Assembly: GCF_027000115.1 (NCBI RefSeq)
Contig: NZ_JALTON010000027.1
Span: 1-57,757, forward strand
DNA from: Thiohalobacter sp.
GTDB taxonomy: Bacteria > Pseudomonadota > Gammaproteobacteria > Thiohalobacterales > Thiohalobacteraceae
Direction: 5' to 3'
DNA length: 57,757 bases
The translations under genes and the position numbers were made by a program. Position 1 is the first letter of the stretch. Each line of letters begins with the position of its first letter. The notes under the pieces are model-generated. The model saw nothing but the letters and a program-made list of their open reading frames with translations, made no database searches and was not told the DNA's origin. Shown here piece by piece: positions 38,425 to 46,600 of this stretch.

Positions 38425-38442
38425 GGTCGGCCCAGGCCGACC
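38425..38442 (-). promoter_or_regulatory. Perfect dyad abutting the ParA-CBM48 ribosome-binding site
   Basis: GGTCGGCC-TG-GGCCGACC, a perfect 8-bp inverted repeat that ends exactly where the GAGGAGGT Shine-Dalgarno (38424-38417) begins. It could be an RNA hairpin setting access to the ribosome-binding site, or an operator. Function not proven. Confidence 0.55.
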
Positions 38443-38540
38443 CCTCGGTCAGTGTGCAAGGTCGGGCGGCCAGCGCCGCCATGCTCCCCAGACTTGAACG
38501 TTATTCTTGTTGTGGCCGCCGGCGGGGGCCGGCGCGAACA

Positions 38541-38999
38541 TCAGCATCCCTGCGGTAAGACCTCCCTGAGTTCGGGGAAGAGTTCGGCCTGCTCGGGTGC
38601 GTTCAGGCCCAGCTCGGTCTCGATGTCGCGTGCGAAGCGGGCAATGGGCAGCACCCAATGCTGGCCGCTCATGACATCGAAGGCATCGTCGCCGCGGATG
38701 GCGAGAATCACCTCGCCGGCGACCACCAGTGAATATTCGCTCAGGGGGTGGGCGACGTCCGGGAGCAGGCGTCGCAGGGAATCCAGGCAACGCCGTATCC
38801 GCTGCAGGGAGAGGCCCTGGTCCAGCAGTTCGCGTGCGGTACGCAGCGCGATCAGGTCAGTGAAACTGTAGCGGGCGTGGCCGCCGGGTGTGCGGGCGTC
38901 GGGGGCGAGGAAGCCGGAGTCACGCCAGTAGCGCAACTGGCGCTCGGTGAGGCCCGAGAGTCGGGCGGCCTGTCGACTGGAGAACCCCTTGTCCGCCAA
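38541..38999 (-). CDS. MerR-family transcriptional regulator
   Basis: 152 aa from TTG 38999, chosen because GGAGG (39009-39005) lies 5 nt upstream; a GTG two codons earlier overlaps that site. N-terminal winged HTH: FSSRQAARLSGLTERQLRYWRDSGFLAPDARTPGGHARYSFTDLIAL, with a Tyr-Trp wing typical of MerR. A short helix (ARELLDQGLSLQRIRRCLDSLRRL) follows; the C-terminal ~75 residues (LVVAGEVILAIRGDDAFDVMSGQHWVLPIARFA) form an effector-like domain without metal-binding Cys pairs. 134 nt upstream of the ParA-CBM48 gene on the same strand, so it is a candidate regulator of that group. Confidence 0.85.
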   Translation of the reverse strand: MADKGFSSRQAARLSGLTERQLRYWRDSGFLAPDARTPGGHARYSFTDLIALRTARELLDQGLSLQRIRRCLDSLRRLLPDVAHPLSEYSLVVAGEVILAIRGDDAFDVMSGQHWVLPIARFARDIETELGLNAPEQAELFPELREVLPQGC

Positions 39000-39059
39000 G
39001 CGCACCTCCGCGATGCCGGGAAGGCAGATTTGAGGGAAGTCTTGCAGAGGATTCCGGCT

Positions 39060-39107
39060 TGTCAAGGAAAGTCGGACAGAAATTGCGCAGGATTGTCCGA
39101 ATTTCGG
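39060..39107 (-). promoter_or_regulatory. Candidate promoter and operator region of the MerR gene
   Basis: Reading on the minus strand, TTGACA lies at 39065-39060 but no good -10 box follows at 16-18 nt, as in activator-dependent promoters. Just upstream (39072-39100) is a 7-bp inverted repeat TCGGACA...TGTCCGA with a 15-nt spacer, and an adjoining short palindrome CCGAATTTCGG (39097-39107). Both are plausible binding sites for the MerR-like protein. Confidence 0.45.
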
Positions 39108-39118
39108 ATATTGGGCCA

Positions 39119-39145
39119 CAAAAAACCGCACCCGAGGGTGCGGTT
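39119..39145 (-). terminator. Rho-independent terminator of the cytochrome c genes
   Basis: On the minus strand AACCGCACC (39145-39137) pairs with GGTGCGGTT (39132-39124), loop CTCG, followed by a T tract (39125-39119). It stands 21 nt after the 115-aa cytochrome stop. Confidence 0.85.
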
Positions 39146-39165
39146 CGAATAACCACAAGCCGGGT

Positions 39166-39513
39166 TCAGGGCTGGACGGTCTTGGGAGCCTCCGGTACCA
39201 CCAGGCCGCGCTGGCGGCTGAAATAGGCCGCCAGGTCTTCCATGTCCTGCTCCGACAGGCCGGCGGCGAAGCCTTTCATGATGGGGTTGTTGCGGGCGCC
39301 GGACTTGTAGTCCTTCAGGGCCTGTACCAGGTAGTCGGCATACTGGCCGGCCAGCCGCGGGTACTGGGGATCGACGCTGTTGCCATCGGGGCCGTGACAG
39401 GCCTGGCAGGTGGCGGCCTTGGTCTTGCCGGCATTGGCGTCGCCGGCGGCGTGGACCGGGAGGCAGACGGCCAGCGCCAGCGGCGCGGCCAGAAGTGCGA
39501 TGCGCTTGTTCAT
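39166..39513 (-). CDS. Class I monohaem cytochrome c (c4/c553-like)
   Basis: Periplasmic cytochrome, 115 aa from ATG 39513. Signal peptide 1-23 (MNKRIALLAAPLALAVCLPVHA), haem site CQACH (Cys36, Cys39, His40) with GPDGNS after it, axial Met candidate in NNPIMKGFAAGLSEQDMEDLAAYFS. Similar in length and sequence to its neighbour at 39557-39880 (both have YKSGAR..P.M..fAa.LSEQDM), so one likely arose by duplication. Together they resemble the two halves of a cytochrome c4. Confidence 0.9.
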   Translation of the reverse strand: MNKRIALLAAPLALAVCLPVHAAGDANAGKTKAATCQACHGPDGNSVDPQYPRLAGQYADYLVQALKDYKSGARNNPIMKGFAAGLSEQDMEDLAAYFSRQRGLVVPEAPKTVQP

Positions 39514-39556
39514 GATTCGATTTCCCTGTTCACTCGATCTGTGCATGGGGCACCTT

Positions 39557-39880
39557 TCACTGGCCGTAGCCGGCGAAGAAGGCGGCAATATCGGCCATGT
39601 CCTGCTCGCTCAGGCTGGCGGCCTGCGCGCGCATGGTCGGGTGCTGGCGGGCACCACTCTTGTAGGCCTGCAGCGCGGATACCAGGTACTGCGCATGCTG
39701 GCCGCCCAGCCTGGGCACATGGTAGGTGGGGTAGACGTTGGTGTAGCTGGGCACACCATGGCAGCCCATGCAGGTGAATGCCTTCTGCTTGCCCGCAGCG
39801 GCATCGCCGGCGGCAAGCGCGGGTGCGGACAGCGCCGCACACAGGCTCGTGGCCATCAGGGTCATCGCTGTTCTGTTCAT
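39557..39880 (-). CDS. Class I monohaem cytochrome c (c4-like half)
   Basis: 107 aa. Signal peptide 1-24 (MNRTAMTLMATSLCAALSAPALA), haem site CMGCH (Cys37, Cys40, His41), axial Met candidate in RQHPTMRAQAASLSEQDMADIAAFFAGYG. A GAGCGAGGA ribosome-binding site precedes ATG. First of two tandem cytochrome genes; the 43-nt spacer to the next gene suggests one transcript ending at the terminator at 39119-39145. Probable partner of a sulfur or oxygen redox enzyme; not determinable here. Confidence 0.9.
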   Translation of the reverse strand: MNRTAMTLMATSLCAALSAPALAAGDAAAGKQKAFTCMGCHGVPSYTNVYPTYHVPRLGGQHAQYLVSALQAYKSGARQHPTMRAQAASLSEQDMADIAAFFAGYGQ

Positions 39881-39986
39881 GGTCCTCGCTCTTGATGGTT
39901 GGTCTGTCCCGTTGCGGGATGGTGGCGGCTCTGACGCCGGTTTCCTGTTGTTCCCGGCGGCATCCCCCGATGCGCCGGATGGGCGG

Positions 39987-39992
39987 AGTATA
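39987..39992 (-). promoter_or_regulatory. Possible -10 element of the cytochrome c operon
   Basis: TATACT on the minus strand, about 107 nt before the 107-aa cytochrome ATG. The matching -35 (GACCGC at 17 nt) is poor. Confidence 0.3.
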
Positions 39993-40019
39993 GCAAGCCC
40001 CTGCTGGCCGCGGTCCGCG

Positions 40020-40484
40020 TTACCAGCTTATGTAGGCATAACCGCGTTCTTGGAGCTCCATGAGGTCGGCGGCGCCGACCTCGACCACGGTCGCGAAATC
40101 GAGCAGATCGTCCTGCGTCCAGCCCAGCGACTTCATGGTGTTGCCGCAGGCGTGAAACTCCACGCCGTACATGGCCAGGCTCTCGGCACGCTGGCGCAGC
40201 AGCTTGGGAATGGGGCGGGTGGGATTGCGTCCGAGCAGGTGGATGCCGGGGCCAATGACGGTGACCACGATATGGATGTCGTCGCCATACTTGCGCAGCA
40301 TGGCGCCGACCGAGAACAGGATGTGGTCGATGTAGTCCTCGTCGGCCTTGTTGAGCTGGTAGACCAGCTTGTGGGCCGGTTCACCGAACAGAGAGGTTTC
40401 CACCGGCGACGCGCTGGGATCGGCGCGCGCCGGGGTCAGTGTCATGGTGGAAAATAACAAAAGGAACAGGATGATACGTTTCAT
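40020..40484 (-). CDS. DsrE/F-like protein, exported
   Basis: 154 aa from ATG 40484, with GGAG 7 nt upstream. Signal peptide 1-21 (MKRIILFLLLFSTMTLTPARA). The mature part has the DsrE-like fold: YQLNKADEDYIDHILFSVGAMLRKYGDDIHIVVTVIGPGIHLL, then FHACGNTMKSLGW with the conserved single Cys113 of DsrE-like sulfur-relay proteins. Likely periplasmic, in contrast to the cytoplasmic DsrEFH complex. Divergent from the double thioredoxin gene, so a periplasmic sulfane-sulfur or thiol role is plausible. Confidence 0.85.
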   Translation of the reverse strand: MKRIILFLLLFSTMTLTPARADPSASPVETSLFGEPAHKLVYQLNKADEDYIDHILFSVGAMLRKYGDDIHIVVTVIGPGIHLLGRNPTRPIPKLLRQRAESLAMYGVEFHACGNTMKSLGWTQDDLLDFATVVEVGAADLMELQERGYAYISW

Positions 40485-40569
40485 TTGCGATCTCCGGTCA
40501 TGTGCCTGCGACACCCGTATCTGGCAGTTGGATACCCCTCGGGGCCAAAACATTCCCTGGCAGCCTGTC

Positions 40570-40598
40570 TTGGGCGTCCTGCCGCGATCTGGTAGGGT
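40570..40598 (+). promoter_or_regulatory. Possible promoter of the double-thioredoxin gene
   Basis: TTGGGC (40570-40575) and TAGGGT (40593-40598) with a 17-nt spacer, 37 nt before the GTG start. Match to consensus is moderate. Confidence 0.4.
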
Positions 40599-40634
40599 CT
40601 GCACCCTGCACGCCTTCCCTGATCGAGCCCGAAC

Positions 40635-41681
40635 GTGACCCTGTTCCGAATCCTTTGCCCGTTCCGACTGCTGTCGGTGGTATTGCTGCTTCTCGTACCG
40701 AACCTCGTCGTGCTGGCGAATATTGCCGCCGGGGGCGGGGCGCTGACGGTGTTCGGTGACCGCCCGCTGCCGGAGCCGGTCCAACACCCGGCCTGGTTCA
40801 GGCTCAGTTTCCTGGACCTGGCGGAGGATCTCGACGAGACGCGCGCGGCCGGCAAACAGGGGCTCATCGTCTACCTGGGCCAGAAGGACTGCGCCTATTG
40901 CCAGGCCCTGCTGGAGGGCAACTGGGGCAAGGCGGACATTGTCGCCTATACCCGCGAACACTTCGAGGTGGTCGCCATCGACATCCATGGCGACCGCCTG
41001 GTCACCGATTTCGACGGCCAGGAGATGAGCGAACGGGACTATGCCCTCCGCCATCAGGTGAACTTCACTCCGACGCTCCTCTTCTACGATACCGAGGGGC
41101 GGGTGGCGCTGCGTCTGCCCGGCTATTATCCGCCCTACAAGTTCCGCGCGGCCCTGACCTATGTTGCCGAGGGCTACTACCGCAGCGAGTCCCTGCGCGA
41201 CTACCTGGGTCGGGCGGACATCGGCATGGTGTTCGAGCCCGGCGGGCTCAACCAGGAGTCCTTCTTTCAGCCTCCGCCCTTTGCCCTCGATCGCAGCCGT
41301 ATCCCGGGCGAACGTCCCTTGCTGGTGTTCTTCGAGCAGCCGGACTGTCACGCCTGCGACATCCTGCACACGGGTCCGCTGGCCGATCCCCGGATCCGTG
41401 GCCGGCTGGGCAGCTTCGACGTGGTGCAACTCGGGCTGTGGGACGACAGCCCGGTGATCACGCCCGATGGCCGCCGTACCCGGGCGCGCGACTGGGCGGC
41501 CGAGCTGGGGCTGTTCTACGCGCCCAGCCTGCTGTTCTTCGACGAACGCGGGCGCGAGATTCTCAGGGTCGATTCGGTGGTGCAGTTCTATCGGCTGCGC
41601 AACGTGCTCGATTACGTGCTCAGCCGCGCCTACGAGCGTTATCCCACCTTCCAGGCCTGGCGCAAGGCCGGCAGTCCCTGA
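40635..41681 (+). CDS. Protein with two thioredoxin-like domains (SoxW-like)
   Basis: 348 aa, GTG start. An N-terminal hydrophobic segment (about 8-32, LLSVVLLLLVPNLVVLANIAA) acts as a signal or anchor. Domain 1 (about 55-170): redox motif CAYC (Cys86, Cys89) and cis-Pro FTPTLLFYD. Domain 2 (about 205-330): CHAC (Cys238, Cys241) and FYAPSLLFFD. Both CxxC motifs are intact, so it is a probable two-site thiol-disulfide protein in the periplasm. SoxW-like thioredoxins keep sulfur-oxidation proteins reduced; the neighbouring DsrE-like and cytochrome genes fit that, as inference. hrpA follows by 16 nt. Confidence 0.85.
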   Translation: MTLFRILCPFRLLSVVLLLLVPNLVVLANIAAGGGALTVFGDRPLPEPVQHPAWFRLSFLDLAEDLDETRAAGKQGLIVYLGQKDCAYCQALLEGNWGKADIVAYTREHFEVVAIDIHGDRLVTDFDGQEMSERDYALRHQVNFTPTLLFYDTEGRVALRLPGYYPPYKFRAALTYVAEGYYRSESLRDYLGRADIGMVFEPGGLNQESFFQPPPFALDRSRIPGERPLLVFFEQPDCHACDILHTGPLADPRIRGRLGSFDVVQLGLWDDSPVITPDGRRTRARDWAAELGLFYAPSLLFFDERGREILRVDSVVQFYRLRNVLDYVLSRAYERYPTFQAWRKAGSP

Positions 41682-41697
41682 AGCGCCGTTGCCGGGC

Positions 41698-44600
41698 ATG
41701 GTCGTGGACGCGCTCGACGCCCTCGAACGGCAGCTCGATGAGTGTCGCACTGCCGATGTGGCACGACTGTCGCGGCGCCTGTCGGGCCTGAGGCGACGAC
41801 TGGGCCGCGGCCAGCCGATCGATCGCGGCCTGACCGGGCTGGCGGCCGCGATCGAGGCCTCGCGCGCGGCACGCGCCGCGCGGCTGGCACGGCTGCCACG
41901 GCCCGACTATCCCGCCGGTCTGCCGGTGGTCGAACATCGTGTCGCCATCGCCGAGGCCATCGCCCGCCATCCCGTGGTGATCGTCTGCGGCGAGACCGGC
42001 TCCGGCAAGACCACCCAGTTGCCCAAGATCTGTCTCGAACTCGGGCGCGGTGCCGCCGGCCTCATCGGCCACACCCAGCCGCGACGCATCGCCGCCCGCA
42101 GCCTTGCCGCGCGCATCGCCGAGGAGCTGGGGGTGCCGCTCGGCGGGCCGGTGGGCTACAAGGTGCGCTTCTCCGACCGGGTGGGCACGGAGACGGCGGT
42201 CAAGGTGATGACCGACGGCATCCTGCTCGCCGAGACCCGCGGCGATCCCGATCTGCGCGCCTACGACACCCTGATCATCGACGAGGCCCACGAGCGCTCG
42301 CTCAACATCGATTTCCTGCTCGGCTACCTCCGGCGCCTGCTGCCGCGCCGCCCGGACTTGCGGGTGGTGATCACTTCGGCCACCATCGACACCGAGCGCT
42401 TCTCCCGCCATTTCGACGATGCGCCGGTGATCGAGGTCTCGGGCCGGGGCTACCCGGTGGAGATCCGCTATCGCCCGCTCAGGGGCGAGGACGAGGCGGC
42501 GCAGGATCGCGACCGCGAGCAGGCCCTGCTCGACGCCGTCGATGAACTGGCCGCCGAGGGGCCGGGCGACATGCTGGTGTTCCTCCCCGGCGAACGCGAG
42601 ATCCGCGAGGCTGCGGAACTGTTGTGCAAGCATCATCCGCCGGAGACCGAGATCCTGCCGCTGTACGGCCGGCTGTCGGCGGCGCAGCAGAACCGGGTGT
42701 TCCAGACCCATGGCGGGCGGCGCATCGTGCTGGCCACCAATGTCGCCGAGACCTCGCTCACCGTGCCCGGCATCCGCTACGTGATCGACACCGGGCTGGC
42801 CCGCATCAGCCGCTACGCCTGGCGCAGCAAGGTGCAGCGGCTGCCCGTCGAGCCTGTGTCCCGGGCCTCGGCCGACCAGCGCGCCGGGCGTTGCGGCCGC
42901 ACCGGCCCCGGCATCTGCATCCGCCTCTACGATGAGGCGGACTATCTGGCACGTCCGCGCTTCACCGACCCGGAGATCCTGCGCACCAACCTGGCCGCGG
43001 TCATCCTGCAGATGCTGGCGCTGCGGCTGGGCGAGGTGGACGACTTTCCGTTTCTCGACCGCCCCGATCCGCGCCACGTGCGCGCGGGCTTTCGCCTGTT
43101 GCAGGAACTGGGCGCGGTGGATGCGCGCCACCGTATCACCGAACTCGGCCAGCGGCTGGCGCGGTTGCCGGTCGATCCGCGGATCGGACGCATGCTGCTG
43201 GCCGCAGGGGAGGAAGGCAGTCTTCGCGAGGTACTGGTCATTGCCGCGGCCCTGTCGGTGCCCGATCCGCGGGAACGCCCGCTGGACAAGGCCCAGGCCG
43301 CCGACGAGCGCCACGCCCTGTTTGCCGACGAGCGTTCCGACTTTCTCGGTTTCGTGCGTCTGTGGACGGCCTACCGGGAGCAGCGGCGGCGGCTGTCCCG
43401 CAATCGCCTGCGCGACTGGTGCCGGCAGCACTTCCTGTCCGTGGTGCGCATGCGCGAATGGCACGACATCCATCAGCAACTGCTGGCGCTGGTGCACGAC
43501 ATGGGGCTGCGTCCCAACAGCGACGAAGCGAGCTACGAAGCGGTGCACCGGGCGCTGCTGGCCGGGCTGCTGGGCCAGGTTGCCTTCCGCAGCGATGCCA
43601 GCGAGTACACCGGCGCGCGCGACCTGCGCCTGCAGATGTTTCCGGGCTCGGTGCTGTTCCGTCGCCGGCCGAAGTGGATCCTGGCCGCCGAGCTGGTGGA
43701 AACCGGCCGGCGCTATGCACGCATCTGCGCCATGATAGAACCGCAGTGGGTGGAATCGCTGGCCGGCCCGTTGCTCAAGCGCCATCACGCCGATCCGCAC
43801 TGGGAAAATCGCGGCGGCCGGGTGGTGGCGCTGGAACAGGTGAGCCTGTACGGGCTGGTGCTGGCGCGCAACCGGCGGGTGGACTACGGTCGCATCGACC
43901 CTGCCGCCGCGCGCGAGATCTTCATTCGCGAGGCGCTGGTTCGCGGCGATCTCGACAGCCGCTTGCCCTTCGTGGCCCACAACCGCGAGCTGCTGCGGGA
44001 GATCGAGGGCCTGGAGGCACGCTCGCGGCGGCGTGACGTGCTGGTGGACGAGGCGCTGCTGGCGCGCTGGTTCGACGAGCGCCTGCCGCAGGCGGTGCGC
44101 GACCGCCGCACGCTGGAACGCTGGTGGCGCAGGGCCGGGGAGGCCGAGCGGGCGCGGCTGTTCCTGGATCGCGACACCCTGATGCAGCACGGTGCGGCCG
44201 GCATCACCGAGACCCGGTTTCCGACCCGCTTCGCGACCGGCGGGCTGTCGCTGGCGTTGAGCTACCGCTTCGAGCCCGGCCACGCGGACGACGGCGTGAC
44301 CCTGGAAATCCCGCTGGCCGCGCTGGGTCAGCTGCGTGCCGAGATCTTCGAATGGCTGGTGCCGGGGTTGATCGAGGACAAGGTCACGGCGCTGATCCGT
44401 GGACTGCCCAAGCCGCTGCGCCGGCATTTCGTGCCGGCGCCCGACTATGCCCGCGCCGCGCTGGAGGCGCTGCTGCCCGCGCAGGGCTCGCTGTTCGAGC
44501 GGCTGTCGCAACAGCTCGCGCGCATGACCGGTGTCGAGGTTCCGGCCGAGGCCTGGGCGGCAGTCGAGTTGCCGGCCCACCTGCGCATGAACTTCAGGCT

Positions 44601-45582
44601 GGTGGATGCCGATGGCGGCGTGCTGGCGCAGGGGCGGGATCTCGCGGCCCTGCAGCAGGCCTGGCAGGACCGCGCCAGCGCGGCCTTTTCCGGCCTGCCG
44701 GCATCGGGGCTGGAGCGCGCGGACGTCCAGGACTGGGACTTCGGAACGCTGCCGGAAGTCATCGAGCGCGAACAGGCGGGCTTGCGGCTGCGGGCCTGGC
44801 CGGCGCTGGTGCCGAGCGAGGATGGAAGCCGTATCGAGCTGCGCCTGCTCGATCGCGCCGAGGCCGCGCGTCGCGCCCACGGCGCGGGCGTGGCGGCCCT
44901 GTTCCGACGTCGTGCCGCGCGTGCCGTGCGTCACCTGGAACGCAATCTGCCGCGTATCGACCGCCTGTGCCTGGACTTCGCGCCCCTGGGGCGTTGCGAG
45001 CAGCTGCGCGCGGACCTGGTGGCGCGGGTGATCGAACTGGCGCTGCCGGAGGCGGCCGATATCCGCGATGCGGAGGCCTTCGAGGCCGCCCGCGCGCGGG
45101 CCGAGCCGGCGCTGATGGGGCTGGCGCAACGGCTGTGCGAGCCGCTGGCCGATGTGCTGGCCCGGCATCGCGCCCTGGGACGGCAGCTCAAGGGCAGCCT
45201 CCCGCCGGCCTGGCTGGCGGCAGTGTCCGACATCCGGGATCAGCTGCAATGGCTGGTGCAGCCGCGGCTGGCGCGCGACCTGCCCGTGGAAATCATCGAG
45301 TCGCTGCCCCGCTGGCTGGCCGCGGTGGAGCGGCGTCTGCAGCGGCTGGCGCAGGATCCGGCGCGGGATCGCCGCGACATGGCCGCGGTCGAGCCCTGGT
45401 GGGCGCGGGCGCGAGAACGCCTGGCGCGCGATCCGCACGCCCTCGAGGACGCGGACTTCGCGCGCTATCGCTGGTTGGTGGAGGAGTACCGGGTATCGCT
45501 GTTCGCGCAGGAACTGGGGACGCGCGAGAAGGTATCGCCCCAGCGGCTGGAGCGGGCCTGGCGGGCGCTCAGCCCAGCCTGA
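41698..45582 (+). CDS. hrpA: ATP-dependent RNA helicase HrpA
   Basis: DEAH-box RNA helicase, 1294 aa (E. coli HrpA 1300). ATG 41698 follows the thioredoxin gene by 16 nt; an in-frame extension into that gene is rejected. Motif I GETGSGKTTQLPK (about 97-109), Ia TQPRRIAARS, motif II DEAH in LIIDEAHERSLNIDF (about 194), motif III SATIDTERF, motif V TNVAETSLTVPGI, motif VI QRAGRCGRTGPG. OB-fold and the C-terminal HrpA-specific domain (about 700-1294) are complete. E. coli HrpA acts on stalled ribosomes. Its last 14 nt overlap the convergent cyaY gene. Confidence 0.96.
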   Translation: MVVDALDALERQLDECRTADVARLSRRLSGLRRRLGRGQPIDRGLTGLAAAIEASRAARAARLARLPRPDYPAGLPVVEHRVAIAEAIARHPVVIVCGETGSGKTTQLPKICLELGRGAAGLIGHTQPRRIAARSLAARIAEELGVPLGGPVGYKVRFSDRVGTETAVKVMTDGILLAETRGDPDLRAYDTLIIDEAHERSLNIDFLLGYLRRLLPRRPDLRVVITSATIDTERFSRHFDDAPVIEVSGRGYPVEIRYRPLRGEDEAAQDRDREQALLDAVDELAAEGPGDMLVFLPGEREIREAAELLCKHHPPETEILPLYGRLSAAQQNRVFQTHGGRRIVLATNVAETSLTVPGIRYVIDTGLARISRYAWRSKVQRLPVEPVSRASADQRAGRCGRTGPGICIRLYDEADYLARPRFTDPEILRTNLAAVILQMLALRLGEVDDFPFLDRPDPRHVRAGFRLLQELGAVDARHRITELGQRLARLPVDPRIGRMLLAAGEEGSLREVLVIAAALSVPDPRERPLDKAQAADERHALFADERSDFLGFVRLWTAYREQRRRLSRNRLRDWCRQHFLSVVRMREWHDIHQQLLALVHDMGLRPNSDEASYEAVHRALLAGLLGQVAFRSDASEYTGARDLRLQMFPGSVLFRRRPKWILAAELVETGRRYARICAMIEPQWVESLAGPLLKRHHADPHWENRGGRVVALEQVSLYGLVLARNRRVDYGRIDPAAAREIFIREALVRGDLDSRLPFVAHNRELLREIEGLEARSRRRDVLVDEALLARWFDERLPQAVRDRRTLERWWRRAGEAERARLFLDRDTLMQHGAAGITETRFPTRFATGGLSLALSYRFEPGHADDGVTLEIPLAALGQLRAEIFEWLVPGLIEDKVTALIRGLPKPLRRHFVPAPDYARAALEALLPAQGSLFERLSQQLARMTGVEVPAEAWAAVELPAHLRMNFRLVDADGGVLAQGRDLAALQQAWQDRASAAFSGLPASGLERADVQDWDFGTLPEVIEREQAGLRLRAWPALVPSEDGSRIELRLLDRAEAARRAHGAGVAALFRRRAARAVRHLERNLPRIDRLCLDFAPLGRCEQLRADLVARVIELALPEAADIRDAEAFEAARARAEPALMGLAQRLCEPLADVLARHRALGRQLKGSLPPAWLAAVSDIRDQLQWLVQPRLARDLPVEIIESLPRWLAAVERRLQRLAQDPARDRRDMAAVEPWWARARERLARDPHALEDADFARYRWLVEEYRVSLFAQELGTREKVSPQRLERAWRALSPA

Positions 45583-45892
45583 CGGGTATGCCCAGCTTGC
45601 CGCTCAGCGCCTCCTCGAGCGTCGCGAGCAGGGGCCTGCCGGTGCGATCGTCGCGCCATTCGCCATCGGCTTCGGACCAGGCGAAGTGCGCGGGTCCCAG
45701 CGGCGAGGCCACCCAGATCTGTTCCAGCGACTCCTGGCGATTGACGATGATCTGGCTGCCGTCCTCGAGTTCGAGGGTGAGCACGCCGTCGACGATGTCC
45801 ATGTCGGCGTCCTCCAGCGCCTCGCAGGCCTCGAAGCGGTCGAGCAGGTCCTCGAGGGTCTCGCTGGCACGTACGGCGAAGGATTTGCTCAT
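45569..45892 (-). CDS. cyaY: Iron-sulfur cluster assembly protein CyaY (frataxin)
   Basis: Bacterial frataxin, an iron-binding regulator of Fe-S assembly by IscS. 107 aa from ATG 45892, near the usual 105. The acidic ridge is visible in ASETLEDLLDRFEACEALEDADMDIVDGVLTLELEDGSQIIVNRQ; the sheet residues SLEQIWVASPLGPAHF and the W in EWRDDRTGRPL are family-typical. Tail-to-tail overlap with hrpA (45569-45582). Confidence 0.93.
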   Translation of the reverse strand: MSKSFAVRASETLEDLLDRFEACEALEDADMDIVDGVLTLELEDGSQIIVNRQESLEQIWVASPLGPAHFAWSEADGEWRDDRTGRPLLATLEEALSGKLGIPVRLG

Positions 45893-46056
45893 GGACGTGA
45901 ATCCGGATTCCTGACAGGCGGACTGCGGATAATGGGCGAGGGTGCCCGGCAAATCAAGCCGGGCTCGCCGCGCTTCATGCCTCCCGGCGGCTGGGCTACA
46001 ATACCGGCCGCATTATTCCGGTGCCACCGGCACGCCAGACAGAGATCCCGAGTTTC

Positions 46057-46590
46057 ATGACCCAGTCCCCCGCCGAGATCCGGCCGGATCACTACGATTA
46101 CGACGACCTCATTGCCTGTGGCCACGGCCAGCTGTTCGGGCCGGGCAATGCCCAGTTGCCGCTGCCGCCGATGCTCATGTTCGACCGCATCACCCACATC
46201 AGCGAGCAGGGCGGTGCCCACGGCAAGGGCCAGATCCGGGCCGAACTCGACATCCGCCCCGATCTCTGGTTTTTCGACTGTCACTTCGAGGGCGATCCGG
46301 TCATGCCCGGCTGCCTGGGGCTGGATGCCATGTGGCAGCTTATTGGCTTCTTCCTGGGCTGGGCCGGTGGTCCGGGGCGCGGCCGCGCCCTGGGCGCGGG
46401 CGAGGTCAAGTTCACCGGCCAGGTGACGCCGGCGAACAGCAGGGTCACTTACGAAGTCGACATGAAGCGGGTGGTGAAGCGCAAGCTGTTCATGGGCATC
46501 GCCGACGCCCGCATGCTGGTCGATGGCCGCGAGATCTACACGGCAAAGGATCTCCGGGTCGGCCTGTTCACTTCCACCGAAGGCTTCTGA
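46057..46590 (+). CDS. fabA: 3-hydroxydecanoyl-ACP dehydratase/isomerase
   Basis: Introduces the double bond of unsaturated fatty acids by isomerising trans-2- to cis-3-decenoyl-ACP. 177 aa from ATG 46057 ([18 protein letters not shown]). Hot-dog fold with the catalytic His76 in [21 protein letters not shown] and Asp90 (E. coli His70/Asp84). 10 nt before fabB; the fabAB pair is the mark of the anaerobic unsaturated-fatty-acid route. Confidence 0.97.
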   Translation: MTQSPAEIRPDHYDYDDLIACGHGQLFGPGNAQLPLPPMLMFDRITHISEQGGAHGKGQIRAELDIRPDLWFFDCHFEGDPVMPGCLGLDAMWQLIGFFLGWAGGPGRGRALGAGEVKFTGQVTPANSRVTYEVDMKRVVKRKLFMGIADARMLVDGREIYTAKDLRVGLFTSTEGF

Positions 46591-46600
46591 GGCAGTCCTC

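Noticed and set aside
41620-45438. 1272-codon minus-strand frame opposite hrpA
   Set aside because: Shadow of HrpA; composition (Q, H, R, A-rich) and lack of motifs are typical of antisense frames in GC-rich DNA.
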